16,498 nt of DNA from an uncultured Oscillospiraceae bacterium (GTDB lineage Bacteria > Bacillota > Clostridia > Oscillospirales > Oscillospiraceae). Shown here in pieces: positions 6,642-13,920 of this stretch. The notes under the pieces are model-generated. The model saw nothing but the letters and a program-made list of their open reading frames with translations. It was not told the DNA's origin and made no database searches. The position numbers and the translations under genes were made by a program. The stretch lies in assembly GCA_900763675.1 (NCBI GenBank), contig CAAFLE010000059.1, positions 1 through 16,498 on the forward strand, given 5' to 3'. The first letter of the stretch is position 1. Every line of letters begins with the position of its first letter.

Positions 6642-9600
6642 ATGACAAACGGCAAGGAAAGAAAGAAAATCGTTTTGTGGCTCGCCGTGCTGGCGCTGCT
6701 CGCGGCGGCGGGGTTCGGCATTGCCGCCGCCGTGCGGCATAACCAGCGCCCTGTGTGGGACGGCGGCTACAGCGTTCATATCAGCGAGGTCATGACCGAC
6801 AATACGACCTGCCCGAACGAGGAGGGCGTTCTCTGCGACTGGGTGGAGATCGAAAACACGTCCTCGAAGGACTTCTCTCTCGCGGGGTACTATCTCTCCG
6901 ACGAGGCGGGCAAGGGCAAATACTGCTTCCCGGCGGGGACCGTCGTCCCGGCGCGGGGGTATCTCGTCGTATGGTGTTCGCCGGACGAGGAGGGAGACTA
7001 CGCCCCCTTCGCTCTGCGAAAGGCGGGCGGGGAGACGGTCTGTCTGATGAACGAAAACCGCACGGTGCTTGACAGCGCCGAGACAGTTGCCTGCCAGAGC
7101 GGGCAGTCGCTCGTCCGCAGCGCCGACGGAACGCTCATCCCCTCCGGCACGCCGACGCCCGGCTATCCGAACAACGAAGCCGGCGCACGGGCGTGGCAGG
7201 AAGCGCTCGCGCAGCGCAGCGGCGGCAGTCTCGTTCTCAGCGAAATCATGTCCTCCAACACACTCTATCCCGCGCCGGACGGCGGATATTACGACTGGAT
7301 CGAGGTCTACAACCCCGCCGATACGCCGGTATCGCTCTCCGGCTACAAGCTCTCCGACCGCACGGAAAAAACGAAATATACCTTCCCGGACGAGATGCTC
7401 GGCGCGGGCGAATATAGGATCGTCTGGTGCGCCCCCGGCGCTGAGGGCGCGGAGTATGCCTCCTTTGCGCTCGCGAGCGCGGGCGGAGAAACGGTCGTTC
7501 TCACGGCTCCCTCCGGCGCGGAGAGCGAGCGCGTGGAGCTTCCGGCGCTGGAAAAAAACGCCGTATACGCCAAGGAAAACGGCGAATGGACGGTGTCGAA
7601 GCGTGCAACGCCCGGCTTTGCGAACGACGACGCCGGGTATGAAGCGTGGCTGCGCTCCGGCGGATACGAAAACGACGAGGTGTACATCACTGAGGTCATG
7701 GCGCACAACCGCGGCACGCTTGCCGACGCCGACGGCGATCTTTCCGACTGGATCGAGATCGCCAATCTCGGCGAAACGCCCGTCGATCTCGGGGGCTGGT
7801 ATCTCTCAGACAAGGAGGACGTGCCGGACGAATGGAAAATTCCGGCGCTGACGCTCGCGCCGGGCGAGTATGCGGTGATCTTTGCCTCCGGCAAGAACCG
7901 CACGGACGGCGAGCTGCACACGAGCTTTTCTCTCACCGACGGCGACATGGTCGCGCTCTCGACCGGGAGCGGCGCGGCGGTGCGCAGCGTGAAGGTGGAA
8001 AACGCGCCGGACGGCGCGTCCATCGCCATGCAGAGCGACGGCAGCTTTGCCGTCTCGGATTTCCCGACGCCGGGCTATGAAAACACCGCTGCGGGCTACG
8101 CCGCCTTCTGCGAGACCGATACGCGCTCCTCGCCGCTTTTGCTGTGGGAGATCGTCGTATACGAGGAGAACTCGCCCGACTGGGTGGAGCTGAAAAACGT
8201 GTCCGAGCAGAGCGTCGATCTCTCCGGATATACGCTCTCGGATAAATTCAAGGAGCCGAAGCGCGACGCGCTGCCCGCCGTGACGCTTGCGCCCGGCGAG
8301 AGCTACGTGTTTGCGTGCGAAAACGTTGCGCTCAGCGCCCAGCGCGACGAGCTGTATCTCTTTGACGATGCCGGAACGCTCTGCGACTGGGCGTTCCTGC
8401 GCGAGATCCCCCTCGGCGGCAGCTACGGCAGGCTCGACGGGGAGAACGGATATTTCTACTTTACCTCCTCCACCCGCGGCGCGGAAAACGGCACGGGCTT
8501 CCGCTCCGTTGCCGCCGCGCCTACCGCCGACACCGCTGCGGGCGTGTACGACGACGCCGAGAGTCTGACGATCGCGCTCACCGGCGAGAACATACACTAT
8601 ACGCTCGACGGCAGCGACCCGACCGAGAGCGGCGAGGCGTATACCGCGCCCATCACGATCACGGAAACGACGATCCTCCGCGCCGCGAGCTTCCCGGCGG
8701 GCGAACTGCCGAGCAAGGCGGCGACATGGTCGTATTTCCTGCGCGAGAACAGCTCTCTGCCCATTGTAAGTCTCGTGACCGACCCGGACAATCTCACCGG
8801 AGCGCGGGGCATTTACTCCAACCACGAGCAGGCGTGGAGCGAGAAATGGGAGCGGGAGGCAACCGTCGCCATGTACGAGGACGGCGGCAGCTTCTCCATC
8901 GACTGCGGCATCCGGATGCACGGCCGCACGAGCCGCCGCGTGAGCGAGAAGAAGTCGTTCACGCTCAAATTCCGCGGGCGGTACGGCGGCAATCTCAGCT
9001 ACGATGTGTTCGGCGACGGCGTCGTGACCGACTTTTCGTCGCTTCTCCTCCGGGCAAGCGTGGAGGATACCTACACGTCCTATATGCGCGACGAGTTTTT
9101 CGCCCGCATAGCCATGGACAATACCGACGTGCCGGCGCAGAACTACCGGTACGTCTCGCTCTTCCTCAACGGCGAATACTGGGGCATTTACGCCATCCGC
9201 GAGCATCACAGCCCGGAGTACTTCGCCTCGCACAAGGGCGTGGACGCCGATACCGTCGATATGCAGACGGGCGAATTTGAAGGGCAGACCGCGTGGCACG
9301 ATCTGCTGGAATATGCCCGCTACAATTCTCTGAACACTCCGGAGGGCTGGGCGTACATTCAGGAACACGTGGACATCCCGGTGATGATCGACTGGCTGAT
9401 CCTGGAATGCTGGTCGGGCGACATCGACGTATACGAAAACGTCCGCTTCTACGCAAGCCCCGAATACGAAAACGGAAAGTACATCTACGGTCTTGCAGAC
9501 ATGGACCTCACGATGATGGGCATGGACTCGATGAGCGTCGGCTTCAACAACTTCCAGCTCCACGGCGTGATCCCCGCGGCGCTGCGGTATAACGCGGAGT

Positions 9601-9869
9601 TTCAGGAGATGTTCCTCACGCGGCTCGGCGAGATGCTGCGCGGTCCGCTCTCAGACGAGAACGCGCAGAAAACGCTCGACTCTCTCCGCGCCATCGTAGA
9701 GCCGGAAGCTGCCCGCGATCTTGCCCGCTGGGGTCGGCCGGAAACGCTCTTCGCCACGCAGATGGCAAATCTGCGCGATTTCGTTTCAGGCAGAGCCGCC
9801 CGGATGCAGAGCGAGGCGACCGCCTTCTTCGGCATCTCCGCCGAGGACGCCGCCAAATATTTCGGCTGA
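6642..9869 (+). CDS. Membrane-anchored multi-lamin-tail, CotH kinase-domain protein
   Basis: This 1075-residue protein starts at ATG 6642 behind GGAGGAAAT; the open frame upstream overlaps the TetR gene and is not used. Residues about 10-30 are a hydrophobic signal anchor after a basic start. Four lamin-tail-like repeats follow (about 44-150, 196-335, 346-475, 497-620). Each has a SEVM/SEIM-type strand, a DW(I/V)E(I/V) motif, a GYxLSD turn and an AGEY/PGEY strand. A chitobiase-C-terminal-like domain (about 627-698, with YTLDGSDPT and AAS) leads into a CotH kinase domain (about 707-1073). CotH signatures are IRMHGRTSRR, KKSFTLKF, the GIYAIREHHS segment and the metal-site-like ADMDL (Asp953, Asp955). 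CotH proteins phosphorylate spore-coat or secreted proteins in Bacillus; here an extracytoplasmic kinase role is inferred. A terminator follows at once. Confidence 0.88.
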   Translation: MTNGKERKKIVLWLAVLALLAAAGFGIAAAVRHNQRPVWDGGYSVHISEVMTDNTTCPNEEGVLCDWVEIENTSSKDFSLAGYYLSDEAGKGKYCFPAGTVVPARGYLVVWCSPDEEGDYAPFALRKAGGETVCLMNENRTVLDSAETVACQSGQSLVRSADGTLIPSGTPTPGYPNNEAGARAWQEALAQRSGGSLVLSEIMSSNTLYPAPDGGYYDWIEVYNPADTPVSLSGYKLSDRTEKTKYTFPDEMLGAGEYRIVWCAPGAEGAEYASFALASAGGETVVLTAPSGAESERVELPALEKNAVYAKENGEWTVSKRATPGFANDDAGYEAWLRSGGYENDEVYITEVMAHNRGTLADADGDLSDWIEIANLGETPVDLGGWYLSDKEDVPDEWKIPALTLAPGEYAVIFASGKNRTDGELHTSFSLTDGDMVALSTGSGAAVRSVKVENAPDGASIAMQSDGSFAVSDFPTPGYENTAAGYAAFCETDTRSSPLLLWEIVVYEENSPDWVELKNVSEQSVDLSGYTLSDKFKEPKRDALPAVTLAPGESYVFACENVALSAQRDELYLFDDAGTLCDWAFLREIPLGGSYGRLDGENGYFYFTSSTRGAENGTGFRSVAAAPTADTAAGVYDDAESLTIALTGENIHYTLDGSDPTESGEAYTAPITITETTILRAASFPAGELPSKAATWSYFLRENSSLPIVSLVTDPDNLTGARGIYSNHEQAWSEKWEREATVAMYEDGGSFSIDCGIRMHGRTSRRVSEKKSFTLKFRGRYGGNLSYDVFGDGVVTDFSSLLLRASVEDTYTSYMRDEFFARIAMDNTDVPAQNYRYVSLFLNGEYWGIYAIREHHSPEYFASHKGVDADTVDMQTGEFEGQTAWHDLLEYARYNSLNTPEGWAYIQEHVDIPVMIDWLILECWSGDIDVYENVRFYASPEYENGKYIYGLADMDLTMMGMDSMSVGFNNFQLHGVIPAALRYNAEFQEMFLTRLGEMLRGPLSDENAQKTLDSLRAIVEPEAARDLARWGRPETLFATQMANLRDFVSGRAARMQSEATAFFGISAEDAAKYFG

Positions 9870-9881
9870 AATCCGCGCAAA

Positions 9882-9926
9882 AAACGCCCCGGATGCTCCG
9901 CTGTCAGCGGAGCGTCCGGGGCGTTT
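9882..9926. terminator. Bidirectional intrinsic terminator
   Basis: A near-perfect hairpin: AAACGCCCCGGA plus GCTCCGC on one side, GCGGAGC plus TCCGGGGCGTTT on the other, loop TGTCA, one internal mismatch. It sits between the convergent CotH-domain gene and the 2Fe-2S reductase gene. A runs on the left and T runs on the right serve both strands. Confidence 0.88.
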
Positions 9927-9938
9927 GCTATGGAGTTT

Positions 9939-11159
9939 TTATTTCACGGTGCCGTTCGGCACGTCCAGCACGAGGTCGGACATGGCAAAGCTGGAGCAGG
10001 GGTGGATGTACCCGAACTCGATGTCCGCCCGGCGGCGACCGTCGGTACGCTCCGGAACGTATACTCTGCCGGAGAGCAGACGCGCCCGGCACCAGCCGCA
10101 CTCGCCGCTGCGGCAGCGTTCCGGAACGGCAATCCCGGCGCGTTCGGCGGCGACAAGCACCGGCTCGTCGGCGGAGACGGGGATCTCGTATTCCTTTCCG
10201 CACTGGATGAGCTTCATTTTAAACGTCCTGCCGCGGATGTCCGCGGGATAATCCGGCTGATCCCACGGCTTTTTGATCGCGCCGAACAGCTCGCGGCGGA
10301 CAAATTTGCGGCGCAGACCGAGCTGCGCGATCTGGGTGTCGAGATAGTTGTACATCGCCTGCGGTCCGCACATGAAGATGCTGTATTCCCCGCCGCCGTA
10401 TTTGCGGATGAGATCGGCGGTGATGAAGCCGTGTTCATAGCCGGGCTTCTTCTCGTCGGAAAGGACGTGGACGACATGGACCTTACCGCACGCCGCGGCG
10501 ACCTCCTCCAGTTCCTTCTTGTATACGATGCCCTCCTCGGTGCGCGAGCCGTAGAGGATCGTGAGATCAAAATCCTCCAGCCCGTCGCGCAGAGCGTATG
10601 CCATGCCCATGAACGGCGTGATGCCGACGCCGCCGGCGAGCGCCACGACCTTTTTCGCGTCGCGCAGCCGTTCATAGTAGAGCTGCCCCTGCGGTCCGGA
10701 GATCGTGAGCTTCTGCCCGACCTGCCACGTATCCTGCACCCACGGCGAGACAAAGCCGTTCGGGTCGCGCCGCACGGTGATGTTGTATTCGCCGCGCTTT
10801 GCCCACGCGGGGCTGCCGCTGAGCGAGTAGGCGCGGCTCGTGAGCGTGCCGCCGATGTGCGCGTAAACGCAGACATACTGCCCCGCCCGGTACGGCGCGA
10901 GCGGCGAGCCGTCCTCGGATTTGAGAACGACGGTCTTTACCTCGGGACCGTTCTGCCGGAGCTCGGCAACGACGACGTGCTGCGCCTCCGGATGGCGGAC
11001 CTTCGCCTTCTCGTTCGTCGTGAGCGTTTTCGGCAGAGGCGTTGCGCTCGCCGCCTGGATCGCCGCTTCGCGGACCTTGGGCATATTCTTGAACCGGAGC
11101 ATATCGAGCGCCCCGATCAGCTTCACCTTATAGTTGCAGTTTGCCGCCATGTCACTCAA
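9939..11159 (-). CDS. FAD/NAD(P)H oxidoreductase with C-terminal 2Fe-2S ferredoxin domain
   Basis: The 406-residue protein is a three-part electron-transfer reductase. Residues about 60-160 form the FNR-type FAD domain, with the flavin motif RAYS at 109-112. Residues about 165-300 form the NAD(P) domain, with GGVGITP at 176-182 and CGPQ at 264-267. Residues about 313-406 are a plant-type ferredoxin whose cluster ligands are Cys349, Cys354, Cys357 and Cys388. The first 55 residues are of unknown type. It resembles reductases of aromatic oxygenase systems, but an obligate anaerobe would use it to pass electrons from NAD(P)H to a partner. The partner is probably the upstream flavoprotein, whose stop overlaps this ATG by four bases. 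It may also run in reverse. Confidence 0.88.
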   Translation of the reverse strand: MSDMAANCNYKVKLIGALDMLRFKNMPKVREAAIQAASATPLPKTLTTNEKAKVRHPEAQHVVVAELRQNGPEVKTVVLKSEDGSPLAPYRAGQYVCVYAHIGGTLTSRAYSLSGSPAWAKRGEYNITVRRDPNGFVSPWVQDTWQVGQKLTISGPQGQLYYERLRDAKKVVALAGGVGITPFMGMAYALRDGLEDFDLTILYGSRTEEGIVYKKELEEVAAACGKVHVVHVLSDEKKPGYEHGFITADLIRKYGGGEYSIFMCGPQAMYNYLDTQIAQLGLRRKFVRRELFGAIKKPWDQPDYPADIRGRTFKMKLIQCGKEYEIPVSADEPVLVAAERAGIAVPERCRSGECGWCRARLLSGRVYVPERTDGRRRADIEFGYIHPCSSFAMSDLVLDVPNGTVK

Positions 11160-12691
11160 GCCTCCTCTGCTTTCATTTCGGCAAGGGTCTTTTTCGCGAG
11201 CGTGTCGCCGCTGAAGATCGCGGAGTTGTAGCCGTCGCCGCGGATAGACGCCGCGCCGACAAATTTCAGCCCCTTGACCGGGAACTCGGTACCCATCATC
11301 ATCATGCGCGGCATCATGTTGTCCCAGTCCTTCAGCTCAAAGCCGTAAGCGGAACCCTGCGGCGTGTTGACATAGTTGCACATCGTCCACGGCGTCGCGA
11401 TCTCGATCTCCTCGATGTACGGCGTGACGGTGATGCCGGTGCGCTCCTCGAAGAGCCGGATGAGCTTTTCGGCAAAGTCGGTCTTGGTTTTTACGTAGTC
11501 GTCCTGCTCCACCCGCGCCCAGTCGTCGTCCATGAACGTGCTGGTGAGCGACATCACGCACGTTCCCTCCGGCGAGAACGTGGGGTTCACAACGTTGTAG
11601 CAGACCATGACCTGGTTGCAGTTCGTCTCCATGCGCTTGCCGGTCTCGTATTCCTTCGCGCTGTCCGCCGAGGTCGGCAGGAAAATGGTATAGTCATGGA
11701 TGCCGATCTCCTCCGCCGGTTTGTCCAGACCGAGATAGACGACGAACATACGCGCCGAATAGGTACGGGCGTTGCCGAGCTTCACCATCCGCTCGGGAAC
11801 GACGTCCGCCGGACACATTGTCGCGTACACCATGTTCTGGTTCATGTTGCAGAGAATGTGGCGCGTTTCCACATCGCCGCACGTCGTTTTCACGCCGCGG
11901 ACGGCTTTGCTTTCATCGAAGAGGATCTCCGTGGCGGTGCAGTTCATCCAAACCTCGCCGCCCATTTTGCGGAAGCATTCGAGAAGCCCGGTCGTCAGCT
12001 CGTTGCTCGTCTTGTCGGGGATCCATGCGCCGTGGTTGACGTACAGCCAGAGCATATTGACGTACTGCAAAAACGACAGATGCTCCGTGTCCACCCCGAG
12101 ATAGCCCCAGTAGGTTCCCATGATGTCCTGCGCGAGCTTCGGCATTTTCATCGCCCGGAAGACCTCACCGACGGTGTAGCTGCCGAGCCGCAGGAAGTTC
12201 GGAAAATGCTTCTGCATATACTTCGGGTCGGTCTTGCCCGCGACGCTGAGCGAATAATCGCCCGCCTCGTGGAACTCCGTGCCGAGGTCGAAAAGGTCCT
12301 GAATGGACTTGCGGCAGCCGGGGACGAGCCGTTCCATCTCGTTGACGAATTCCTTAACGGTGCAGGGGAGCGTCGCGTCAATGTGCGTTTTTCCGTCCGA
12401 GGCGGTGGTGATGACGCGGAAATTGTCCGGAATCATGTGCCACGGGATGTCCAGCCCAAACTCCTCGCACGTCTTGCGGCAGCCGCCGGGATGCTCCTTC
12501 GTACCCCATTCGCAGATCTCGTGCAGCGCGGTCTCAAACTCAAAGCGCCCTCGGCGAAAGCTCGAGGCGCAGCCGCCGGGAAGGTTGTGCCGCTCGACAA
12601 GAAGCGTCTTTTTACCGCCCTTCGCCATCCGGCAGGCGGCGGCGAGACCGCCGTTGCCCGCGCCGATGACTACGGCATCGTATTTTTGCAT
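11156..12691 (-). CDS. CrtI/RetSat-like FAD-dependent oxidoreductase
   Basis: The 511-residue flavoprotein belongs to the phytoene desaturase / carotenoid isomerase / retinol saturase superfamily. The N-terminal dinucleotide fold shows VVIGAGNGGLAAA (residues 7-19), an acidic ribose contact LLVERH (30-35) and the LPGGCASSFRRG segment (37-48) diagnostic of the group. The C-terminus has the closing FAD motif GAASIRGDGYNSAIFSG. No carotenoid synthesis genes are nearby. Members in non-pigmented anaerobes are of unknown function and may reduce or isomerise conjugated double bonds. The ATG at 12691 is preceded by AAGGAGG. It heads a two-gene operon with the 2Fe-2S reductase and is divergent from a GntR regulator with flanking operators, suggesting an inducible substrate-specific role. 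Confidence 0.85.
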   Translation of the reverse strand: MQKYDAVVIGAGNGGLAAACRMAKGGKKTLLVERHNLPGGCASSFRRGRFEFETALHEICEWGTKEHPGGCRKTCEEFGLDIPWHMIPDNFRVITTASDGKTHIDATLPCTVKEFVNEMERLVPGCRKSIQDLFDLGTEFHEAGDYSLSVAGKTDPKYMQKHFPNFLRLGSYTVGEVFRAMKMPKLAQDIMGTYWGYLGVDTEHLSFLQYVNMLWLYVNHGAWIPDKTSNELTTGLLECFRKMGGEVWMNCTATEILFDESKAVRGVKTTCGDVETRHILCNMNQNMVYATMCPADVVPERMVKLGNARTYSARMFVVYLGLDKPAEEIGIHDYTIFLPTSADSAKEYETGKRMETNCNQVMVCYNVVNPTFSPEGTCVMSLTSTFMDDDWARVEQDDYVKTKTDFAEKLIRLFEERTGITVTPYIEEIEIATPWTMCNYVNTPQGSAYGFELKDWDNMMPRMMMMGTEFPVKGLKFVGAASIRGDGYNSAIFSGDTLAKKTLAEMKAEEA

Positions 12692-12720
12692 GGTCTTGTC
12701 CTCCTTACTCGTCTGCTATT

Positions 12721-12735
12721 CGTGGTAATACCACG
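12721..12735. promoter_or_regulatory. GntR (FadR-type) operator O1
   Basis: CGTGGTAATACCACG is a perfect 15-base palindrome centred at 12728. Its core TGGTAATACCA fits the FadR-subfamily consensus TNGTNNNACNA. It lies 30 bases ahead of the flavoprotein ATG, just downstream of that gene's predicted start site, where binding would block transcription. An extra half-site CCACGTA is at 12741-12747. Confidence 0.8.
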
Positions 12736-12750
12736 TAACTCCACGTATAG

Positions 12751-12778
12751 AATATATTCCGATACGCCTTTTCGTCAA
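12751..12778 (-). promoter_or_regulatory. Promoter of the flavoprotein-reductase operon
   Basis: On the minus strand TTGACG (12778-12773) and TATATT (12756-12751) are 16 bases apart. Transcription would begin near 12744, about 53 bases before the flavoprotein ATG, with O1 covering roughly +9 to +23. Confidence 0.65.
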
Positions 12779-12819
12779 GCTGCCGCCGGACGATTCATCG
12801 GAATACGTAAAAGCGTAGG

Positions 12820-12848
12820 TTGACTTTTGCGCACTTTGCGGATAAAAT
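12820..12848 (+). promoter_or_regulatory. Promoter of the GntR regulator gene
   Basis: TTGACT (12820-12825), a 17-base spacer and TAAAAT (12843-12848) form a near-consensus sigma-A promoter. The predicted start near 12855 places operator O2 immediately downstream. This also argues against starting the regulator at the in-frame TTG at 12820. Confidence 0.75.
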
Positions 12849-12860
12849 GTCAAACAAGGC

Positions 12861-12877
12861 ACGTGGAAATACCACGT
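12861..12877. promoter_or_regulatory. GntR (FadR-type) operator O2
   Basis: ACGTGG and CCACGT are inverted around AAATA (12867-12871), sharing CGTGG(T/A)AATACCACG with O1. The centre at 12869 is 141 bases from O1. Its place at about +6 to +22 of the regulator promoter points to autorepression. Confidence 0.78.
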
Positions 12878-12900
12878 TCATTTCCGGGAGGGAGTCGGCT

Positions 12901-13605
12901 ATGGGATACAGCAAGATCACGGCGCTTTCGCTGACGGATCTGTTCGTGCAGCAGATCGAAAATATGATCCTCTCCGGCGAGCTTTCCGTCGGCGAGCAGC
13001 TGCCGCCGGCGCGGGAGCTGGCGATGAAGATGGGTGTTTCGCGCACCGTTGTCACGGCGGGGCTGGCAGAGCTGGAAAAGCTCGGCTTTGTGGAGATAAA
13101 GCCCCGGCAGGGCGTGTACGTCTGCGATTACCGGCGGCGCGGCACGATGGAAACGCTTGTGGCGATCATGCGGTATAACGGCGGGGCACTGCGGAAAAAC
13201 GAGGTGCGCTCGCTGCTGGAAACGCGGGACGCCATGGAGAGTATGTGTATGCGCCTTGTGGTCGAGCGCTGCGACGCTGCTGCGCTCGAAACGCTTGCCC
13301 CCGTTCTGGAGAGTATCCGCACCTCCCGCGACAACGACGAGGCGGCGGAAAACATCTTCCGGTTCCATCACGAGCTGGCGGTGCTGTCCGGTAACGTTCT
13401 GATGCCGCTGCTGTACCATTCGTTCCGCCCGCAGAGCGTGTATCTGTGGACGATCGACTGCAAAAAAAGCGGCATACAGCATATGTATGAGTCAAAGCTC
13501 ACGCTGTATACCGCGCTGCTGAACGGCGACGCCGGGAAAGCGGTGCATCTTACGCATGAACGCATCGCTTACGCTATGGAGATGCTTTCCCTGTACAGGG
13601 ACTGA
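12901..13605 (+). CDS. FadR-subfamily GntR transcriptional regulator
   Basis: The 234-residue protein has an N-terminal GntR winged helix (residues about 11-75, with LPPARELAMKMGVSRTVV as the helix-turn-helix and GVYV as the wing). A C-terminal all-helical FCD ligand domain follows (about 95-225). FCD metal/ligand residues appear in place: Asp110, His156/His157, His194 and His219. The ATG at 12901 has GGGAGGGAG eight bases upstream; longer readings would start inside the promoter or the operator. It is divergent from the CrtI-like flavoprotein and reductase operon. The two palindromes in the shared region match the FadR consensus, so it very likely represses both itself and that operon until a carboxylate-type ligand binds. 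The ligand is unknown. Confidence 0.9.
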   Translation: MGYSKITALSLTDLFVQQIENMILSGELSVGEQLPPARELAMKMGVSRTVVTAGLAELEKLGFVEIKPRQGVYVCDYRRRGTMETLVAIMRYNGGALRKNEVRSLLETRDAMESMCMRLVVERCDAAALETLAPVLESIRTSRDNDEAAENIFRFHHELAVLSGNVLMPLLYHSFRPQSVYLWTIDCKKSGIQHMYESKLTLYTALLNGDAGKAVHLTHERIAYAMEMLSLYRD

Positions 13606-13626
13606 AAAAATGTGTGCCGCAGCACC

Positions 13627-13657
13627 GCTTCCCTTGTTTTCAAGGGGAGCTTTTTTT
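13627..13657 (+). terminator. Intrinsic terminator of the GntR gene
   Basis: GCTTCCCTTG (13627-13636) pairs with CAAGGGGAGC (13641-13650) around TTTT, with one G-U pair, and is followed by seven T. It lies 21 bases after the regulator stop. Confidence 0.88.
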
Positions 13658-13760
13658 ACGGTTTTTTACGCCACAAGTGCGCATTTTCTAAATGAAGCGA
13701 AGTTCGCTCCGCACAAAATTGACAGATCGCCCAGATGTTATGTAAATCTTTGCAACCGTT

Positions 13761-13777
13761 TGTCGAATCGTGTCGAA
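13761..13777 (+). promoter_or_regulatory. Tandem 0A boxes (Spo0A binding sites)
   Basis: Two perfect TGTCGAA heptamers at 13761-13767 and 13771-13777 lie in direct orientation, 10 bases apart. This is one helical turn and the arrangement bound by the Spo0A dimer in the B. subtilis abrB region. They are about 150 bases ahead of spo0A in a 260-base AT-rich, gene-free stretch, so autoregulation is very likely. A TTGACA at 13719-13724 just upstream lacks a good -10 and may or may not be a second promoter. Confidence 0.8.
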
Positions 13778-13818
13778 CAAAAACTTGGATTCTTTATGAC
13801 AAATTTATACAAAAATTA

Positions 13819-13847
13819 TTGATTATAGAAAGAAAATGTGTTAAATT
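13819..13847 (+). promoter_or_regulatory. Putative spo0A promoter
   Basis: TTGATT (13819-13824), 17-base spacer, TAAATT (13842-13847), predicted start near 13854. The 0A boxes would be at about -93 to -77, a position that suits activation. No convincing sigma-H site (AGGAWWW with GAAT) was found, although B. subtilis spo0A uses one. Confidence 0.5.
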
Positions 13848-13920
13848 AGTCAAGCAAAGTTGGTAGAGGAAAAAAATGATCAGCAAGCTGCTTACAGGAC
13901 ATAATTATGGAGGCATTGTT

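Noticed and set aside
5833..6648. Upstream extension of the glycosyltransferase frame on the minus strand (640 codons in total)
   Set aside because: The extension runs antisense through the TetR gene, has Arg/His-rich shadow composition, and the family start motif MKVLILS begins at TTG 5832 with its own ribosome binding site.
7806..9563. 585-codon minus-strand open frame inside the CotH-domain gene
   Set aside because: It is antisense to well-defined lamin-tail and CotH motifs, has no ribosome binding site or family resemblance, and is a third-position GC shadow.
11141..12823. 560-codon plus-strand open frame opposite the CrtI-like flavoprotein
   Set aside because: It mirrors the GC-rich codon use of the real gene, is rich in His/Arg/Val with no recognisable motif, and runs through the divergent promoters.
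12820..12900. Longer start (TTG 12820) for the GntR regulator
   Set aside because: The codon is part of the -35 box TTGACT, and the region contains the -10 and operator O2; ATG 12901 has a strong ribosome binding site.
13876..13920. Alternative in-frame ATG adding 15 residues to Spo0A
   Set aside because: It has an acceptable AGAGGA upstream, but the family aligns from METRIRVLI at 13921, which has GGAGG and gives exactly 267 residues. A minor alternative start cannot be excluded.
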